Assembly (NCBI RefSeq): GCF_900182655.1
Contig: NZ_FXTC01000006.1
Location: 62,001 to 126,000, forward strand
Length of the DNA: 64,000 nucleotides
Direction: 5' to 3'
From: Chryseobacterium rhizoplanae
GTDB taxonomy: Bacteria; Bacteroidota; Bacteroidia; Flavobacteriales; Weeksellaceae
Position numbers and translations under genes: made by a program. Below the pieces are notes generated by a model. It was given only the letters and a program-made list of their open reading frames with translations. It searched no databases and was not told the origin of the DNA. Of the stretch, positions 61,852-64,000 are shown piece by piece (position 1 is the first letter of the stretch; the number at the start of each line of letters is the position of its first letter).

Positions 61852-63090
61852 GTGAAATTAATAAACATATATACCAATTCTTTCAAAGGACTCTCGCAGG
61901 AGAGTTGGATGCTGGCGTTGGTAATGCTCATCAACAGGGCTGGTTCTATGGTACTTCCGTTTCTGGGAGTTTACATGACCAATCATTTACATTTCAGTAT
62001 TGAAAATTCAGGAATTGTACTGAGCTTTTTTGGAATAGGTTCGGTTATCGGATCATGGCTGGGAGGGATGATTACGGATAAAATAGGTGAATATAGGGTA
62101 CAGAGTCTGAGTTTACTCCTCAGTGTTCCTTTATTCTGTTTAATTCCGCTTTTCACAACGGAAGCAGGATTGGCAGGAATTATTCTGGCTCAGAGTATTG
62201 TAAGTGAAACATTTCGTCCGGCAAACTCAGTGGCAATTACCAAATATGCGAAGCCTGAAAATATTACCCGGGCTTTTTCACTGAATCGTATGGCTGTCAA
62301 TCTTGGATTTTCTATCGGGCCCGCATTAGGAGGTATTTTATCTGCTATTTCTTATGAATTTCTGTTTTTCAGTAATGCATTGGCTGCTTTGCTGGCAGGA
62401 TTGATGTATATCTGGTTTTTTAAAGACCGCGCAAGATTAGCCAAACAGCAGGCAAAAAAGGTAAAAGAAGCCATTGTTATTAAAAAAGAAAGCTCTCCAT
62501 ACCGGGATGGTAAATTTTTGATGTACTGTATATTCTGTATGTTGTTTTCCATATGTTTCTTCCAGTTGTTCAGTACGCTGACGATATTTTATAAAGACAC
62601 AGCACATATGAGCCAGCAAAATATCGGATATATTCTCGGATATAGCGGTTTTCTGATTGTACTGCTTGAAATGGGTCTGGTACAGATTGCTGAAAAATAT
62701 TTTACGTTAGCTTTTACCATGCTTATCGGGACTTTCCTGTGTGGAATTTCTTATGCAATGCTGGCTTTCGATTATAGTATGCTTACCCTTGTGCTGTCTA
62801 TGACATTACTTTGCGTGGGAGAAATATGGACACTGCCTTTTATGTCAACCATTACAGCATTACGTTCAGGAGATAATAATAAGGGTGCTTATATGGGATT
62901 GAACGGAATGTCGTTCTCCATTGCATTTATCGTTACTCCTTATATAGGAACACTGATTGCCGAGAAGTTAGGATTTAATACGTTATGGATTGGAACAGGA
63001 GTACTGGCAACGGCTATTGCTATCGGTTTTTACTTTATCATTCCATGGATGCTTAAGGAAAAGAATAAAGCGGAGGGAGAAATGATGTAA
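61852..63090 (+). CDS. Major facilitator superfamily transporter
   Basis: 412 residues with twelve likely membrane helices and a GTG start at 61852. Characteristic loop motif between helices 2 and 3 GSWLGGMITDKIGEYRV, and the central charged loop (about 195-220, RARLAKQQAKKVKEAIVIKK). Resembles drug/oligopeptide exporters of the MdtH/YdeA group, but the substrate is unknown. Single gene; a terminator separates it from the convergent reductase gene. Confidence 0.87.
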   Translation: MKLINIYTNSFKGLSQESWMLALVMLINRAGSMVLPFLGVYMTNHLHFSIENSGIVLSFFGIGSVIGSWLGGMITDKIGEYRVQSLSLLLSVPLFCLIPLFTTEAGLAGIILAQSIVSETFRPANSVAITKYAKPENITRAFSLNRMAVNLGFSIGPALGGILSAISYEFLFFSNALAALLAGLMYIWFFKDRARLAKQQAKKVKEAIVIKKESSPYRDGKFLMYCIFCMLFSICFFQLFSTLTIFYKDTAHMSQQNIGYILGYSGFLIVLLEMGLVQIAEKYFTLAFTMLIGTFLCGISYAMLAFDYSMLTLVLSMTLLCVGEIWTLPFMSTITALRSGDNNKGAYMGLNGMSFSIAFIVTPYIGTLIAEKLGFNTLWIGTGVLATAIAIGFYFIIPWMLKEKNKAEGEMM

Positions 63091-63110
63091 GTATTGAATC
63101 AGTTTAAAAA

Positions 63111-63154
63111 TAAAGCTTCGGGCAATTTCGTAGAAATTACCCGAAGCTTTTGCT
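63111..63154. terminator. Bidirectional terminator between the MFS and YpdA-like genes
   Basis: AAAGCTTCGGG (63112-63122) pairs with CCCGAAGCTTT (63140-63150), extended by AATTT/AAATT around CGTAG. Confidence 0.8.
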
Positions 63155-63173
63155 ATATATGAGTTGTTTACTA

Positions 63174-64000
63174 TTAAGATCTGGAAAGAATAGTATTGAT
63201 AATCATACTGGCATGAATTCTTGAGTTTTCAATGAACCAGAGATGGGTATCTTTTCCACCGCATACCACTCCTGCAAGATAGAGATTGGAAATATTGGTT
63301 TCCATCGTTTCAAGATTATAAAACGGGTTCAGGCAGTCTCCTTTGAGTTCAATACCAGAATTTCTCAGAAAATCAAAATCAGGAAGATAACCCGTCATGG
63401 CCAGCACAAAATCATTATCAATTTCATGAATTTCGCCTTTCTCATCTTTAAAAACAATCGTGTTTTCTTTAATCTCGATCATTTCAGCATTAAAATGAGC
63501 TTTAATACTGCCTTCTGCAATCCTGTTTTCTATATCCGGTTTTACCCAATATTTTACACTTTTGGAAATTTTGGAATGACGAACAATCATGGTTACCTCA
63601 GCTCCTTTTCTATAGGTTTCCAGAGCTGCATCTACCGCAGAATTACTTGATCCTACAACTACGATTTTCTGTTTTGCATAAGGATAAGGTTCGGTATAAT
63701 AATGCTTGACCTTTGGAAGGTTTTCGCCGGGAATATTCATGAGGTTTGGGATATCATAGAATCCGGTAGCAATCACCAGATTTTTAGCAACATAACTTGC
63801 TTTGGTTGTTTTTATCTCAAACAGTTCGTTGTTTTTGGAAACACCCAGTACTTTTTCATACAGATTAATGGTAAGCTTTTTCTGTCGGGCAATCCCTTGG
63901 TAATATTCCAGTGCCTCCTGTCTTCCCGGTTTTGGAGCAGTTGAAATAAATGGAATTTCGTCAATTTCCAGTTTTTCTGCAGTGGAGAAAAAACGCATAT
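63174..64000 (-). CDS. ypdA: YpdA-like bacillithiol-disulfide reductase, N-terminus outside the window
   Basis: The last 275 or so residues of a flavoprotein disulfide reductase; the frame is open to the right edge, and the Met at 63998 is an internal residue. Blocks seen: FFSTAEKLEIDEIPFIS, PGRQEALEYY, LVIATGFYDIPN, the NAD(P)-binding VVVGSSNSAVDAALE, LAMTGYLPDFDFL and the FAD-binding LYLAGVVCGGKDTHLWFIENSRIHA. The FAD dinucleotide motif expected about 40-50 residues upstream lies beyond the edge. It likely reduces bacillithiol disulfide with NADPH. Confidence 0.85.
   Translation of the reverse strand, partial: MRFFSTAEKLEIDEIPFISTAPKPGRQEALEYYQGIARQKKLTINLYEKVLGVSKNNELFEIKTTKASYVAKNLVIATGFYDIPNLMNIPGENLPKVKHYYTEPYPYAKQKIVVVGSSNSAVDAALETYRKGAEVTMIVRHSKISKSVKYWVKPDIENRIAEGSIKAHFNAEMIEIKENTIVFKDEKGEIHEIDNDFVLAMTGYLPDFDFLRNSGIELKGDCLNPFYNLETMETNISNLYLAGVVCGGKDTHLWFIENSRIHASMIINTILSRS

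Overview
The window looks like a chromosomal segment of a Chryseobacterium-type flavobacterium (Bacteroidota). The grounds are AT-rich DNA, two SusC/SusD outer-membrane uptake pairs, promoters ending in the Bacteroidota element TAnnTTTG, tRNA genes without encoded CCA, a mevalonate-type HMG-CoA synthase, a MenC, a T6SSiii-type TssD tube protein and a short double-glycine leader peptide of the kind common in Chryseobacterium. No database search was possible, so all names rest on motifs and family knowledge.

Layout. 1-8 kb is housekeeping and secreted enzymes: the acidic tail of an unidentified protein, a GH13 lipoprotein, a GreA-like protein, thyA, an M1 aminopeptidase and HMG-CoA synthase. 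8.5-12.9 kb is a SusCD pair. 12.9-17.3 kb is an acetaldehyde/ethanol cluster: a divergent AraC regulator, an AldB/ExaC-type dehydrogenase, AdhP and a DUF779 protein. 17.3-26 kb holds a DAACS symporter, CbpA/CbpM, a cystathionine-beta-synthase-like enzyme preceded by three helically phased DnaA boxes, a LolC/E-like permease, a NamZ-type muramidase and a thioredoxin-fold/outer-membrane operon. 26.3-36.1 kb is a self-contained unit: LytS-like kinase, zinc metalloprotease, SusC, SusD and LytTR regulator, with a LytTR-like direct repeat in front of the protease promoter.

36.2-52.6 kb is an accessory region with tRNA-Phe cassettes at its borders: a decayed remnant at 36.24 kb and intact copies at 50.8 and 52.5 kb. 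It carries secreted proteins of the GINTxxP type (two paralogous pairs, one of them almost identical DNA), a secreted tyrosine-phosphatase-like lipoprotein, an overlapping pair of HTH proteins, two alpha/beta-hydrolase lipoproteins, a membrane-anchored TPR-HTH regulator, an IS982-like remnant, and an orphan tssD beside a broken vgrG. Five promoter regions here carry short direct repeats spaced by 10 or 11 bp. In three of them the repeats run directly into an eight-T tract that ends in the -33 TTTG. This suggests one regulon, with the TPR-HTH protein (itself behind such a promoter) as the obvious candidate regulator.

52.7-64 kb returns to core genes: a bifunctional OlsF-like acyltransferase, aspartate kinase, fbp-menC (coupled by TAATG), a bacteriocin-like double-glycine peptide of 55 residues, a DUF900 hydrolase, glnS, an MFS transporter and the 3' part of a YpdA-like reductase that runs off the right edge.
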